A DNA stretch of 58,263 bases from Chloromonas sp. AAM2 (Eukaryota > Chlorophyta > Chlorophyceae > Chlamydomonadales > Chlamydomonadaceae), in the NCBI GenBank assembly GCA_004335635.1, contig QAXH01006225.1:1-58263 (forward strand), given 5' to 3'. Of this stretch, positions 23,401 through 36,000 are shown piece after piece. Numbering within the stretch: position 1 is the first letter of the stretch; the number at the start of each line of letters is the position of its first letter. The notes beneath the pieces are model-generated. The model ran no database searches and was not told where the DNA came from. It was given only the letters and a program-made list of their open reading frames with translations. Both the position numbers and the translations under genes were made by a program.

Positions 23401-26400
23401 ATGCATTGCACAGGTCAGTGAGCATACTAACAGCATTTGCATGAGCTTGCCATTGCCGTCCCCCATCTCTTTGTCAAGCTGTCTCACTTATCATCGCCCT
23501 GGGCAGACTTCTAGCGCAAGGATGCAAATGTGCACAAACAGCACAGTCGTTCATGTCTCCAGCAGGCCACTGGAAAAATCTGAGCATGCCAGGCTCGTAT
23601 GTGCACTTGCGTGTGTGCCTTAACAGCTCAAGGAGTGCTGCAGCGGTCTTCTGCGCCTGGCCAAGGACAACGGGATCACGGTGTTTGCGATTGGTGAGAT
23701 CATGCAGCGGCATGCGATCACACATGTGCATGGCCCTGCATGCAAATGCAGTGCCACCAGCAGCCGTGTGTGATACCACCCGGGCACAATGCAGATGCAG
23801 TGCCCTTTGCCATGCAGCACTTCCTGCCCACGCAGGTGCCCATGCCACCACACGTCGGCAACAGCATGTGAGCATGTCACCACATTGCCATTCACTGTCA
23901 CACCCATGATGCTGGCATCAGCCGTAATGGCAACGTCAGGTCATTCAGCCACATGTGCCTATGCCATGCAATCTACAGCTTCTGTCTGACAGTGATGTCC
24001 AGGCGGCACATGAAAGTCATGCACATGCACTGTCTGCACATGGACACTACGCATGTGCCCCTGATGGTCACATCACATAATGTTGTGTGCAGGGCACGTG
24101 ACCAAGTCCAGTGACCTGGCCGGCCCAAAGGCCATGGAACACATGGTGGACGCCGTGTTGAAGCTAGAGGGGGATAAGTCACAGTCCTACAGGTAAGGCG
24201 AGCGTGGTTGGTATTGATTACTGCATCAGGCTGTGCAGCATCCCTATCTCGTCAGGCCCCCTCTTGCCCGTTTTGATGCATTCATTTGCAGCAAACCAGT
24301 TTGCATACTTGTATTTATAACAAACTGCTCTCCGAAGTCGACTCTTTGTTTGTGATTTTGTTCAGTATTGCAGTCAGGCGAGGCAAGCACGTTCACTGGT
24401 CGCAGCGGCAGCCTGTTCAGCATCTTACCACCTCTTGCCGATACCGCATGCACTCTCCAATTTAGCGTTCATCTTTTGCAGCTTGTGCTTGTTTATGCAT
24501 GTGCAGGTTGCTACGAGCTGGCAAGAACCGTTTTGGCACCACAGATGAGGTCAGCGACATGGCACACCAGGCAGAAATGATCCGCAATAATTGTCACAAA
24601 TGTTGTCTGCTGCCGTATGGTGTTGTGGTGTTACTCTAGAGCTCATCCCGCATAATTTTTGGGTTAGGCAAGCCGCTGCAGGACCGGGGACCTGCCTCGA
24701 TCGAGGAAAAGAAACGAGCGAGGCGAACAAAACTGACCACTGCCTGTGCATGTCTGTTGATAATTGCATGCATGTGCGTATGTTGACTGCATCATATCTT
24801 CTCCATGCAGGTTGGCGTGTTCTGCATGGACGAGGGCGGTCTGCATGCGGTTTCCAACCCCTCCGCCATGTTCATGGCCAACCGGTCCAGCGGCAGCAGC
24901 GCAGTGGCGGTGGTGCTGGACGGGACAAGGGTGCTGGTGCTGGAAGTGCAGGTGCGTTGGCACCCCCATGCTAGGACTAGGTAACTGTGCGTGTTGGGCA
25001 AAAAACTAGGGTGCTAGTGCTGGAACTGTGCAGGTGTGTATATGCAGGGTGTCTGTGTGTTGATGCGAGGGAGTGTGCGTGTGCGAAAGAGCAGACCGGC
25101 AGAGGTCTGGGTGTGCTTACGTGTTTGGAGGTTTACAAGGTTTACAGAAGGGCAGAGAGAGGTAGAGGCAGAGAGAGAAGGAGAGGGTCTGAGAAGGAGA
25201 GGATGAGAGCAAGGCTGTGTGAATGTCGGCAAGTGCAATGACGTCAGTGCCCACCCTGACGGGCTGTTATTGACTTCACCTCTACTGTTGTATGCACTGT
25301 CTTGCGCATGCCCTGTCCTGGATGCACACGCACCCCTTGTAGGAAAGTTTGGGCTACTCCATGCTACCAGGGCAGTTCTACCCAGCCCTGTGTACACTCA
25401 CACACTCACACACTCACACACTCGCACTCACACACTCACACACTCACGCACACACACACTCACGCACTCACACACTCACACACTCGCGCCCCCAGCCTCT
25501 GTGTGCAGGCCCTGGTGACCACCTGCTACCCCGGCTCCACCTCGCCCCCCGTGCGCCAGGCCTCAGGGGCGCCTAAGGACCGGGTGTTCGCCATCATCAT
25601 CAACGTGCTGCACAAGTTCGTGGCGCGCATGAGCAACCAGAACGTGGTGGTCAACGTCACTGGGGGCATGCAGGTGCAGGGGTGTGGAGCTGACCATGTG
25701 CGTGCACAGTGTGTGTATGACCAGGGCGGTGCGCCGAGCTGAAGAGCTTCAGCGGAAAAGGGGCCTCCTCAAGTTATTGGTGATGTGGTGAACCCAGGGT
25801 TGTGCATGTCGGTTTATATTGGGGTCTAGGAGAGACCCAACGGCACAAAGCAAGCTGTGAGGAAAGGGGTCGCAGGCCCTCCGCAGCAAGAGGGCAGTGA
25901 AGTATGGATACGAGGTTCCCGTGTGTGTCACTTTTTCTGTATAAAGGAATGGTCCTGTGACAAGGAATGCCCATGTAAAAGCAGGTTGCGATTAGAAAAT
26001 AACGCGAAAAAAGGGCGGTTGAGCGACGATTAATCCTGACTGAGCATGGCCTGCCACTTGATGCAAACTTTTGCTTCTGGACTCTGACTGAAGGCCTCAA
26101 ACCATAATGCACGAACCCTCACCGTACTTACACTGCCTGGAACTGCTGGATAGGTCCTGAAAGCCATATCAAACGTAAAAATGCCATCCTTTGCAGATGC
26201 GTGAGCCTGCTGGTGACCTGGCTATAGCGGTGGCCATTGCCGCCAGCTACTACAACCTGCCGGTGCCCAAGGACATTGCGGCCATTGGGGAGGTGAGGCT
26301 GGTGGACTCGAGCGATCTGTGTGTGGTCAGTTCGAGTTTGCTGTATACTCAGTTTGTTTGCCCAAGGGAGGTGGGGCAACATGCTTCGTGAGAGGGAGCG

Positions 26401-27245
26401 GCAGGTGCTGCTATTCAAGGTGTACTCAGTTTGCCGCATGTGTGCATGTTGCAAGGACAGACAGGGAGGCGCAGGAGCTGGTGTTTGCTGAAGTGCAAGG
26501 AACAATGCCATGAGAGTTAATATGACTTATGGTGTCTGCAGGCAGTCCTGCACGGCTTGTGCGCACCAGTTGTCCATGTGGAATTGCCTGGCGCTGCACA
26601 CGTTTTGCAGCTGAGCATGTGCCCTGCTGTGCCGCGTGCATGCATGTGCCTGTAGATCGACCTGGGGGGCGGGTTGCGGCCTGTGCGGGCCTTGGACATG
26701 CGCCTCGCTGAACTGGCCAAGCTGGGGCTAAAACAGATCGTCATACCAAATGTGAGCTGGCGGCACAGAGGCTAAGTAGAGTACAACCTTGCAGGGCATT
26801 GCCTCCGTCGCTCCGCTGCTGCTTTGCTTGCCATCTCCTTGTTAAGCCACACAAGCCATCTCCTTGATAAGCCGCACTTGCCATCTGCTTGTTAAGCCAC
26901 ACTTGCCATCTCCTTGTTAAGCCACACTTGCCATCTTGCTCCTTGGGGCAGCTTACACCTCGTTACTTCCCACACTCATTGCGTTCTGCTTTGACATTTC
27001 TAGCTTGAGGATTGCTACCATGGCCACAGGTGCCTGAGGTGTCCAAGCTTCAGCGTGACCCGCGTTTAGCGGGCACCACCCTGCACCCCTGCAGCACCCT
27101 GCTAGAGGCACTACAGGTCGTGCTGGGGCCGGAGGTCGGCAGGACTCGGGGCAAGGGAAAGGGAAAGGGCAAACAGCAGCGAGCACAGGCGCAGGCCTCC
27201 CATTATGATGAGGAAGACGAAGAGGAGGAAGAAGAGGAGGATTGA
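20437..27245 (+). CDS. RADA: RadA/Sms-type DNA repair ATPase, organelle-targeted
   Basis: Exons: 20437-20984, 21642-21726, 22049-22310, 22461-22615, 22980-23162, 23627-23693, 24093-24192, 24507-24549, 24811-24951, 25509-25673, 26197-26292, 26656-26751, 27030-27245; 718 aa. RadA is a bacterial-type helicase/branch-migration factor in homologous recombination; in plants it acts in mitochondria and plastids. Seen: a basic N-terminal extension of about 95 residues that could be a targeting peptide, a four-Cys zinc finger (C100, C103, C114, C117), Walker [10 protein letters not shown] at 199-207, VLYVSGEE near 335-342, Walker B-like VVDSLQT, the RadA signature KNRFG at 473-477, and the Lon-like C-terminal domain (NVTGGM...[12 protein letters not shown]...[10 protein letters not shown]). 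A Ser/Asn/Pro-rich insertion of about 120 residues lies between Walker A and VLYVSGEE. It ends with a Gly/Lys then Asp/Glu-rich tail. The first ATG at 20437 was chosen; 20449 is also possible. Confidence 0.95.
25394..25484. repeat. CACTCA/CACACT microsatellite
   Basis: Imperfect repeats of cactca and cacaca just upstream of the acceptor of RADA exon 10 (25509), in its polypyrimidine/branch region. Confidence 0.85.
26828..26938. repeat. 25-bp tandem repeat, about four units
   Basis: Units resemble gccatctccttgttaagcc with small changes. Located in the last intron of RADA. Confidence 0.85.
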
Positions 27246-28495
27246 CATGTTAGTGGCGTGGGATACGTGAATGCTGCACCTGTGCATTTGGCTGTTTGGC
27301 GTGTTCTGTGTTTGGCTGCAGTCACAGCCATGAATGTTGGTCGTGCGGGTATGTGCCTCAGAACAGTGTGGTGCTACCAGGGGTGCTACTGTTGGACGGT
27401 ACAATTAGCACCAGCTAGCAACATTCTAGCCGGACATTAGCACGGTTAACACAAATCGCTGGCCACATTGCCAGTTAATGCATAGAGACCCAACATCGTG
27501 CTGATACCCACAGGTCACCAAGACCAACAGTAAAGTTGACAATTGCAGTCAGTTCCAGCCGTGATTGTGTGCATTGCCATACCTGCTAGGATTTTTGGCA
27601 TACCTGCTGGATTTCCCTAGCAGGACACTAGCACCCTCAGCACCCCCTGTTAGCGTTCTAGAACATTCTGATGTGGCCCTAGCACTTTGCTCCGTCCAGG
27701 ATTCAACCAGGTGATGGCCTGAGACCTGCTTGCTGCTGAGCCGGTTGTTAAACCTGTCGCCCTGGACAGGGTGGCTGTTGCTGACTTTTGGACTCGTTCT
27801 AGATGACTTTGTGACTGGCTTGCCTGGCTGTGACGTCCCTGGAAGGACTCAACTGGCATTCTTCCTGACCATGTGTGCATTTGCGCAATTGAGACTCGCC
27901 TGGCCGACCGTGCCAGCGGCTAGGACGGGCCCGGCGGGACTTGATTGCCCCCAGGCCAGGCCGCGCCGGTTGGCTGCTTGTTAGCCTTGTTTCTTTTGTT
28001 CCTGTGCGCGGCTGCGTCAGGGTCGTTTGTGTCAGGGCTGGGCCCGGGAGTTTTGGAGGCTCATGTGCCGTCCGGGGCGCTAGTGCTTGCTCGCGGTTCT
28101 TGCCTGCTTGCTCCGCTGCTGCTGCGTGTGCGCTGTTTTTGCCTTTCCTGCTGTCGCCTGTTGTAGGCTAGGTTAGGCTAGGTTTTCAGTGCCTGAGTAT
28201 TCTGGTGCTTCCTGAGCGTTTCACGGCCGTGCTCGGCTGGACACAATCTGTAAGCTCATCGCCACAGTGATGCAACCAATCGACAGCCCAGCTGGTGGGT
28301 TTCTGGCACATGTCTAAAAGTCAAATCTTGAAGAGTTACGGTTGCCAACTGCGTTGACTTGACCTTTGGTTTGACCGGGAACTCCTCGCTGGAACTTATT
28401 GCATCCATCACAATCGGCTCTGAAGCGCTCTCTCATTGTGTTGCACCCGGACATCGGAACAAGTCCACCCCTAGTTTCCGGCGGCGGCGACCACC
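27246..28495. other. Spacer between RADA and zinc-finger gene
   Basis: No coding exon was recognised. It presumably holds the RADA 3' UTR and the promoter of the next gene, and contains a single copy of the mobile-element end at 28093-28307. Confidence 0.5.
28093..28307 (+). repeat. Solo copy of mobile-element terminus
   Basis: Starts gcggttcttgcctg and ends ctggtgggtttctggc. It matches 38635-38847 over about 213 bp and its last 100 bp match 37014-37100 inverted. The bases on its left do not match the interior of the element at 37014-38847, so this is a solo end or a remnant of a deletion. Confidence 0.8.
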
Positions 28496-31472
28496 ATGTT
28501 CAAGCGCCAATTTTACAACCAAGAACACGATAGCGGCAGCTCCTCCGATGACGACTCTGACGAGGACCGCTTGTCGGGTGCGGCAAAGCTCTCGCCTCAG
28601 AGAGCCCTAGTCGCAGACCTTGACTGACGTCTTTATATTGCTGCCGCCATTGTGCTGCAGAATCCACAGGCAGCAGCGATGACTCAGAAGCATCGGGTGA
28701 TGCAGGCAGTTCTGGTAGCGATGGGCATGAGAGTCAAGGAGAGTCAGAAGGTGGTGAAGACAGAGGTAGTGAAGGCCAAGGGAGTGAGGAGGGGAGCGAA
28801 GGTCCAGAGAGCAGCGAAGACGACAGTATAACGGCTGAGCATGTGATCAAGTGAGGTGGCCAATCAATGCGGGCATGCATGGCACAGAGCACACATGCAT
28901 GCATTGTGCATGCATAGGACACGTCATGGCATGCAAACATGATGAATTGCATGTCTGAGCTATAGACCAATGCTTCAATGCCTGTATGATCCGCATGCCA
29001 CATGCATGGTACAGCGACGAATGTACACATACAGTCCTGGCATGGTACAAACCACTCCGGCACAGACCCTGCATGTTCAGGTGGTTTTCTTGGCCCAATA
29101 TGTATGGCTGTGAAGATTCGTTCTCGTCCCACTATCCTGGCAAGTCTGCAGTTCCAGTTGCGCATGTACTCACTCCACTTCATCACAACGTTCATGCAGG
29201 GCGTGGACATCCGACGACTTGGAAGCTCAGCAGTTCAAGGTGGGCATGTGGGCTGGTACCTACGACTGTGCTCGCAGCTTGCACTGTCCAGAACTGTCTG
29301 TTCACTAGCAGCCAGCTTATCAAAGCATCAGACGTAGGCCGATATATTCGGGCAGCACATGCTCGCATTGCATATCTTTACAACATTCACGTTCAACACA
29401 GCTAGTGTGAGCAGCATGGGGGCATAGTGACAGGCATCGTGATGGCAGTCCGCGTCACTCTTTTGAAGACTGTCTCACACTGTTCCATTCGGGTCTAGGA
29501 CCTCTCATACTTTCAGTTCATCCATGCTGTGCAGGGTCTGCCCCTGCGATGTAATCTATGCGATGCCCTGATTATCAACCGAACAGCCTACCTCAATCAC
29601 GTCGCAGGCAAGGTCAGTATGAAACCAGCATGGAGACAAGTGGGGCAAGGCCTTGGAAGCCGAATGCCAAAGTCATGCAGCAACTGGAATCCACGACTGG
29701 GTCCAGCTCAGACCGGCTATTACTGTGGAGGGTCTTTGCAGAGTTGGCTTGTTGAGTGCGACCTACCTACGCCCAGGGGCATACTCAATAAGCCGCCGTA
29801 ACAAACACCACACTGCACACGGGACCACATGCGCAAGAGCCTGGCACAAGGCGCCTGTGCAAGGAGCTGTGCAAGGAGCCTGGGGATCCTTTTGTTTGCT
29901 GTTCCGTCTGCGATCTGGTTGCTGCATCTCATAGCGTGCAAAAGCACTCCGTGTAACACGACACACGCCCACATGCCCGTGGCCGTTGTCCCCATGCAGA
30001 AGCATTTGCGCAAGTTAGCTGGTCGACCCAAGGCTCAAGTTGGCAAGCCAGCGATTGTCCTGGCCAGCGAAAAACAAGAAGAGGTGGGTAGTTAAGTGGG
30101 GAGGGCCCTGGGGATGGCACGGCTGACCGGAATTCTGCGCACTGATCCGTCCCGCACAAATGGAGGTGGGTAGAGAACTGAACGGGAACTCGGGATGTAA
30201 AGCGCGCAACTCAAGGACAAGTGAACGGTGGTACAATGTAGGTCTGGCTTGCAGTGTCTGTTGCTGGCCTGGTCAGTCATGCGTTTTTCATACTGCATGC
30301 GTTTGTAAAGCATACGGTGCTTACTGCCTGGCTTGCCCCGGATTATACACACTGGATTATAAACATTGTTGAATTTGATACTTGTTCCCTGCAAGGCTAG
30401 CCACAGTCACACGACTTATGCATGTGCTGCGTGTATCGCATGTGTCGCATGTGTTGCATGTGTCGCATGTGTCGCATGTATCGCATGTGTTGCGTGTATC
30501 GCATGTGTTGCGTGTATCGCATGTGTTGTGTGTATCGCATGTGTTGCGTGTGCCGCATGTGTCGCGTGTGTCGCATGTGCTGCATGTGTTGCATGTGCTG
30601 CATGTGCTGCATGTGTTGCGTGTGCTGCGTGTGCTGCCTGTGTTGCGTGTGCTGCGTGTGCTGCCTGTGTCGCATGTGTCGCATGTGCTGCGTTTATCGC
30701 ATGTGCTGCATATGCTGCATGTGTTGCATGTGTTACATGTGTTGCATGGTTCCACAGCTGCCCAACACCACCCTGTTCCTCGCAGGAAGCGGAAACGCAC
30801 ACGGAGCGATATGAGCGCATCCATCGGGAACTGGCCGAGGCATTGGCAGCCAAAGAGGCCGCCAAAGCCGAGGGACGCACAGCCAAAGGACCTATTGAAA
30901 CCGAAGGGACAGGGAAGCCGGAAGGTTCCGTCAAGGGCAAGCAGAAAAGAGAGCAAATGCAACTTGCGGCATCAGACAATGGTCAGGCAGCTGTTGGTGG
31001 TAAAGAACGCACAGGAGAGCAAGGGCTTGTTAGTCAACGGCAACAGAAAGCGCCAAAAGGCGCTCACGAGGGTGCAGCGGGCGCTGGACATCAAAGGGCG
31101 GTTGCCAGTGGTAAGCAGCCGCAGGGAGGGCTGCAGCAAGGGTTTGCGAGCGGGGCCGGTGCGGGTGTGGCGGCCAGCCGGGGTGGCGCCGGCGCAGCAG
31201 TCAGCGATACCAAGGCGGGAAAGAAGCAGAAGGGTAAGCTGGGCAAGCGGCAGCGGGCTGAAGCACGCGCCCAGCTGCAGGAGGCGGGCAGTGATGCGGC
31301 TGCAAACGGAAAGCAGCGGAAAGCCAAGCGCCCCCGGCCTACTGCTGCTGTTGCTGGTGGTGAGAGCGGTACAGGGGCTGCTGGTGATCCCGCTGTGAAG
31401 GGAGAGCACATGAACAGCAAGGCGAGGCGGGCTGCGGCACGCGCTGCCAAGAGCCAGGCACAAGCTGTGTGA
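28496..31472 (+). CDS. U1-type C2H2 zinc-finger protein, acidic N-terminus, unknown role
   Basis: Exons: 28496-28577, 28661-28850, 29200-29239, 29535-29612, 30000-30083, 30786-31472; 386 aa, every splice in phase. The ATG has a strong context (ccaccATG). Seen: residues 12-85 are almost all Ser, Asp, Glu and Gly; one zinc finger C110-x2-C113-x12-H126-x5-H132 (RCNLCDALIINR...) of the U1/matrin type that binds double-stranded or structured RNA, or pre-rRNA factors, in other proteins; then a basic segment KHLRKLAGRPK; and a long low-complexity Lys/Ala/Gly/Gln-rich C-terminus ending in clusters such as KRPRP and ARRAAARAAK. The composition suggests a nuclear or nucleolar protein; the partner and process are not deducible. 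Intron 5 contains a 330-bp minisatellite. A TGTAA poly(A) candidate lies 237 bases after the stop. Confidence 0.78.
30418..30748. repeat. 9-bp minisatellite (tgtgtcgca-like), about 36 units
   Basis: Degenerate units such as catgtgtcg, catgtgctg and cgtgtatcg with strict 9-base spacing in intron 5 of the zinc-finger gene. Because 9 is a multiple of 3, reading frames stay open on both strands and give false ORFs. Confidence 0.92.
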
Positions 31473-33008
31473 AGAACCAGCTCTGCTTCAAGATATACAT
31501 GCAGACAATCTAGCCAAAAACTTTCACTTTTGCGTTACTTACGTGCCTTCTAGACGTTCGTTCGCAAAAAAAAAGAGGTTTGCCAGTTCTGGGACTGGGG
31601 CACTTGTTGTGTGTCTAGTTCTACTGCGTGTGTTCTGCAGGTCACAGTCAAGCAGATGCATCCTTCGCGATGAACACAGCATGTTACATTCACGTCCCAG
31701 CAGCAACTTGTAACGACATGTTGCAGCACGGACAAAAAAGGTTTCCTGACACACAGCCATTGCTCTGCCACAGTCCCTGTGAGAACCACGCACAGCAAAC
31801 TGCGACCCCAGGTTGGCACTTGCTCCCCACGACGAGCACTTACAACACCGTTTCCAGTGGTACTCCCAGGAATTGTCCCAGAACTGGTTTACTTTTATTT
31901 CTTTTGGTGCTCAACAGTCAGTGCCACTGGCAGGTTGTGTACCGCGCAATGAGCAGCAAGTCCTGTGCTCCCAAGTCATGACGGCACCAGCAGGCTGAGC
32001 TGAGTTTATCACGCATCTTCATATGACTGATGTAGCACAGGGTTGTCGTTATCCGCACCCTGACGTCACACGGGTACTTAGGCTGGACGTACGTCTGGTG
32101 CCATTCGAATCATGCTACCGCCCTTGGGTAGTTTTGCGCGGTTGTTGAGGTATCCTGTCGGCTCATGACAGCCTGCTTCATGTCGCCTGCTTGTTGCTCG
32201 CTCACCTACAAGGCTGAATTACCTATGCTTTTGCAAGACAGTGCCAAGCTCTGATGCTGTCGAGCACTAGGTTCGACCATAACTTGACGAGTGCCACATT
32301 CCATCTTGCACCTCTTGTGGACTCTTGGTCTGATGTAGCAGCTCGATGTTACACAAGAATTGTGCGTGTTGGTTATCCTGGCTTCCACGAGCTGCTACTA
32401 TTATTCATATCCGCCTGGTATCGAAGAGTGAGACGTCAGGCCTTGACAGTCGTTTAAATCACATCAACCATGGCCTGTCACAGAACCTCGACCAGACAGG
32501 TATCATATCCCAGCAAACACAATGGTTCAGAGCAGACCACGTTAAGCTTCACCTTCCAGAACCTCGCAGCAAGAAAACATAACATCCAATACATCCGACT
32601 AAACAGATTATCTACATCTGGCATGCACAAGACGTTGTTCGTTCCACATCGCATGCAGCTTTCTCAATAGCCAGCTGGCTTGCTCGCGTTCGCAGTCGGA
32701 ACGTGTGTCATACTCTCTATGCAGCCAGCTCAGGACTTCATGCAGCGCCCTGGTCCACTTTTGGCCTGGCCCGACTGCATGGCTCGCCACACCGCTGGCC
32801 CCTGATAGCAGTTCACATGAGCCTAGTCCCCGCCTGGCAATTCCAAAGCAGTCCAAGGCCGGCCACGCACAGACTCGCACACTCAGTCAGAGGGAAAGTG
32901 ACGCCCATAGGCAGCAAATCACCGCCGACATTCAGCTCACCGGAAAGCCCTGGCCCCAGACCAAATGCCCTAGGAGATTGTTTGACACACGTTTTTTCCC
33001 AGCTGTGA
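31473..33008. other. Spacer between convergent zinc-finger and delta-COP genes
   Basis: Two 3' UTRs should meet here. No conserved coding segment, RNA gene or repeat was recognised. Confidence 0.5.
31709..31713 (+). terminator. Candidate TGTAA polyadenylation signal of zinc-finger gene
   Basis: TGTAA is the usual poly(A) signal of volvocalean algae. This is the first clear copy after the stop at 31472. The motif is short, so chance occurrence is likely. Confidence 0.3.
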
Positions 33009-36000
33009 TCACGCCACTAGGTACTCTGCTGTGCTGAGCACCCTTTTGCTGCTGTACTTGACCGGCACGTCCCTCTGGGTGTGTGTGACCGTGTCCACGG
33101 CAATCTCACAGAAGGTGCGGTTGGAGGTGAAGGCAACCTGAACAACACCAAGATTCACACGTGAGTCAAGAAGGCAACACGTGGGTCTAAGCTGAATTGC
33201 TACCGCTTAGTACGCGACACTGCTTAGTACGTGACACTGCTAAGAACGGCATGGTGTAACCTTGCAAACATTTCAACGTTACTTAGCCATTGCATATGAG
33301 GTCATCAGCAGATAATGGAGAGACGTCCCTAGCCCAGGGGAAGCAGTGACATGCACACTCCCACCACATCAGTTGCAGACTCACGTCACAGCAGCACTGC
33401 CACATACCCAGCAAACACTGGGTACGTCAACCATAACAGTGACATCATCTTAACGAAGTCACCCCCAACACGCACCTCCACAGGGTAGAAGTTGTCCGCG
33501 TCCGTTGCCTTGACCTCGAACTCCATTGAGCCTGAGCGGTTGCTGTCGTCGATGAGGTCGATGGTCCACATCACAACCGACTGGCGCGAGTCAAACCGCC
33601 ACTCGCCATCGCACTGTATCACACCACATGTGCATTGAGAGGCATCACACCACATGTGCATTGAGAGGCATCACACCACATGTGCATTGAAAGGCGTGGG
33701 ACAGAGAAGCACGTAAAAAAGCTTGGCCTGTGAAAAGTGCCGACCTGCTGTAAACGGGCTACGACAGATAAGCCACACGGCCCGGAAACTATCGTGTTGT
33801 AAGATATGATTTCATGGTGCTAACGCCACACACAACGAGCCATTGCTTCGACCCAGACATTTGAGAGTGCTGGATCCGCCGCGCCAGCTATACACAGCGA
33901 GATGACTGACACACAGTCCCCTGCCCTGCCGTGCCCCAACATGTGTACCAACTATTAACTGTTTGTTCTGCTTAAGCAGCCCTATACCTGGTTGACTGTG
34001 GGTGGCCCCTGAAGGATGGGTATGGCGATGGTGACGTTCTGCAGGTCAAAGCTGGCTGTGGACTCATACTCTATGTTGACAATGGACTTGCCGCCGGACA
34101 CCTGTGACCAGGGTGCATACAAGAGCCACCTTGCTGCCGTACAACTGATGATGTAGCAAGGTGCATGGGCTGAGGCGTGAGCAGGCATTCATGAATGCAC
34201 CATCAAATGATCGTCATGGCTTCTGACATCCTGCAACTTCCAGGCCAAACAGTCTAGGCAATCAGCATCCGCCTACATCGCCCTCCCTGAAGCAAAAACA
34301 TAGTGCCCCGCAAAAGCCAAGCACATGCTCAGAATGATGCGAAAAGGACCGGTCACAGGAATGAAGGCCGAGTGCCTGAATTGGAATATGTGTCACTGCT
34401 GGCAGCCCACCAGAACTGTCATTGGCATCACCTGACATCACCTGACTCTGCTTACCGATGGCCAGCAGTTGATGGTGATTGGTACCAACTCCTCGTCCTT
34501 GGTCTGCATGCGCCACTTGAGGATGCCCAAGTCGCTGCCCGTGGGGAACGGCCGTGCGGGGTCCTTCAGACCCAACACGTTCTGAAAACACGAACACACA
34601 TTACAACCCATTTATAAGGGCTCATGCAGACATGCCTTGCTTGCATGTGGGCCAAAGATCGCATTGCATCCTTTATCCTGCCTTTCAGACCTGTCACCTG
34701 CTCTGTACTGTCGTAAAATTGAGAGGGTTCAGTGCATAGAGGAGGGCAGAACCTGCCCACGTACAACAGATCAACGCTGCGCCTGCTAGCTTCAATGCCG
34801 CATGTCGAGCTGACGAGAATGCGTTTGAATCTTGTCTCGAATGCAAATCCAAATTCCAGGTCCGGCTGTGTGCAAGTGCCGATGACGTCGCCTCAGCAAT
34901 TCCCAGGTGCAATGAAGTAAGCATAACAAGCTGTGTGAGCCAATGTGGCTTGATGCGTTTGTGCATGTGCGTGAGTGTGGGTAGCCCCAACATCTCACAA
35001 AATCATCATGCTCATGTGCGCAATCGCTCCAGGCTTGTCTCCAAACTGCTGCCATGCGCCTGTGCACATGTGCATGTTGATGAACATGGCATGCGTAGGT
35101 ATCCTTATGCATCTGTCCCTTATAGCTAGGCCCTGATGTAATTGTGTGTCTGTCACCCTTCTGCACCTGACTGGAAATGTACAGTGACATTGCACGCCCA
35201 GTGACACTAAGTATGGCATGGTGTCGCACCTGTGAGCTGTAAGCCGCCTTGTCAATGTTGGGATGCGTCTTGAACTGAAACGCCTTGTTGGGCCCAGAGG
35301 CCACAGCCACGCGGATGTAGGCATCATCCTCGTTTTGAACCACCAGCGAGAGGGTACCCTGCACTTCTAGGTTTTCTAGGCCGCCCTGCTTGTTGAGCTG
35401 CACTGTAAGCTTCTCATCAATGTTGAGCGTGAGAGGCTCGGCAGATAGGTTGGCTGTGACAGAGGTGGCTGCTCCTGGTCGGCTGTTGCTGGGCACATCC
35501 AATTCCACCACCTCGCCTTCCTTGGCCAGGCTTTCCAAGAAGTTGTTGGTTTTCTTCATCTTGCCAAGCTGCATGCCCTTGGCAGGGCCCTTGTTAGCAG
35601 CTGGGCGTGGAGCGACTGGCTCCGGTCTAATGCTAGGCTGTAAACTGCCGCCAAAATCGCCTCCCAGGCCGGCAGTTGCGCTGTCTGAGCCAAAGCCACC
35701 CTTGCTGCCAAAGCCAGAGATGGAGCTTGGCATCATGGGCTTCTTGCTGTCCATCTTGTTCTTCTCGATCTCCATGGCCTTCTTCTTCATTATATCCTTG
35801 GTGTCGTTGATCTTGGTCTGCACCCATTCCATGCAAGCATGCCCAGTCAGGATGGCTCAAACGGAATTGCGACCCCTGAAGCGTGCGAGCTGCCAGCGAG
35901 CGCACCTGTATGATCATCTGGTGCAGCTTCTCCTCGTGACTCTCCATCTCGCAATTCTGCTTGACTTGAGAGATGGTGATGTTCTCCTTGTGACCGAGCG

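Noticed and set aside
25394..25484. CRISPR-like regular repeat
   Set aside because: Simple CACTCA microsatellite without unique spacers, in a nuclear eukaryotic intron.
30366..30785. Plus- and minus-strand ORFs of Cys/Val/Ala or His/Met/Arg repeats
   Set aside because: Produced by the 9-bp minisatellite inside an intron; the real exon begins at 30786 after a good acceptor.
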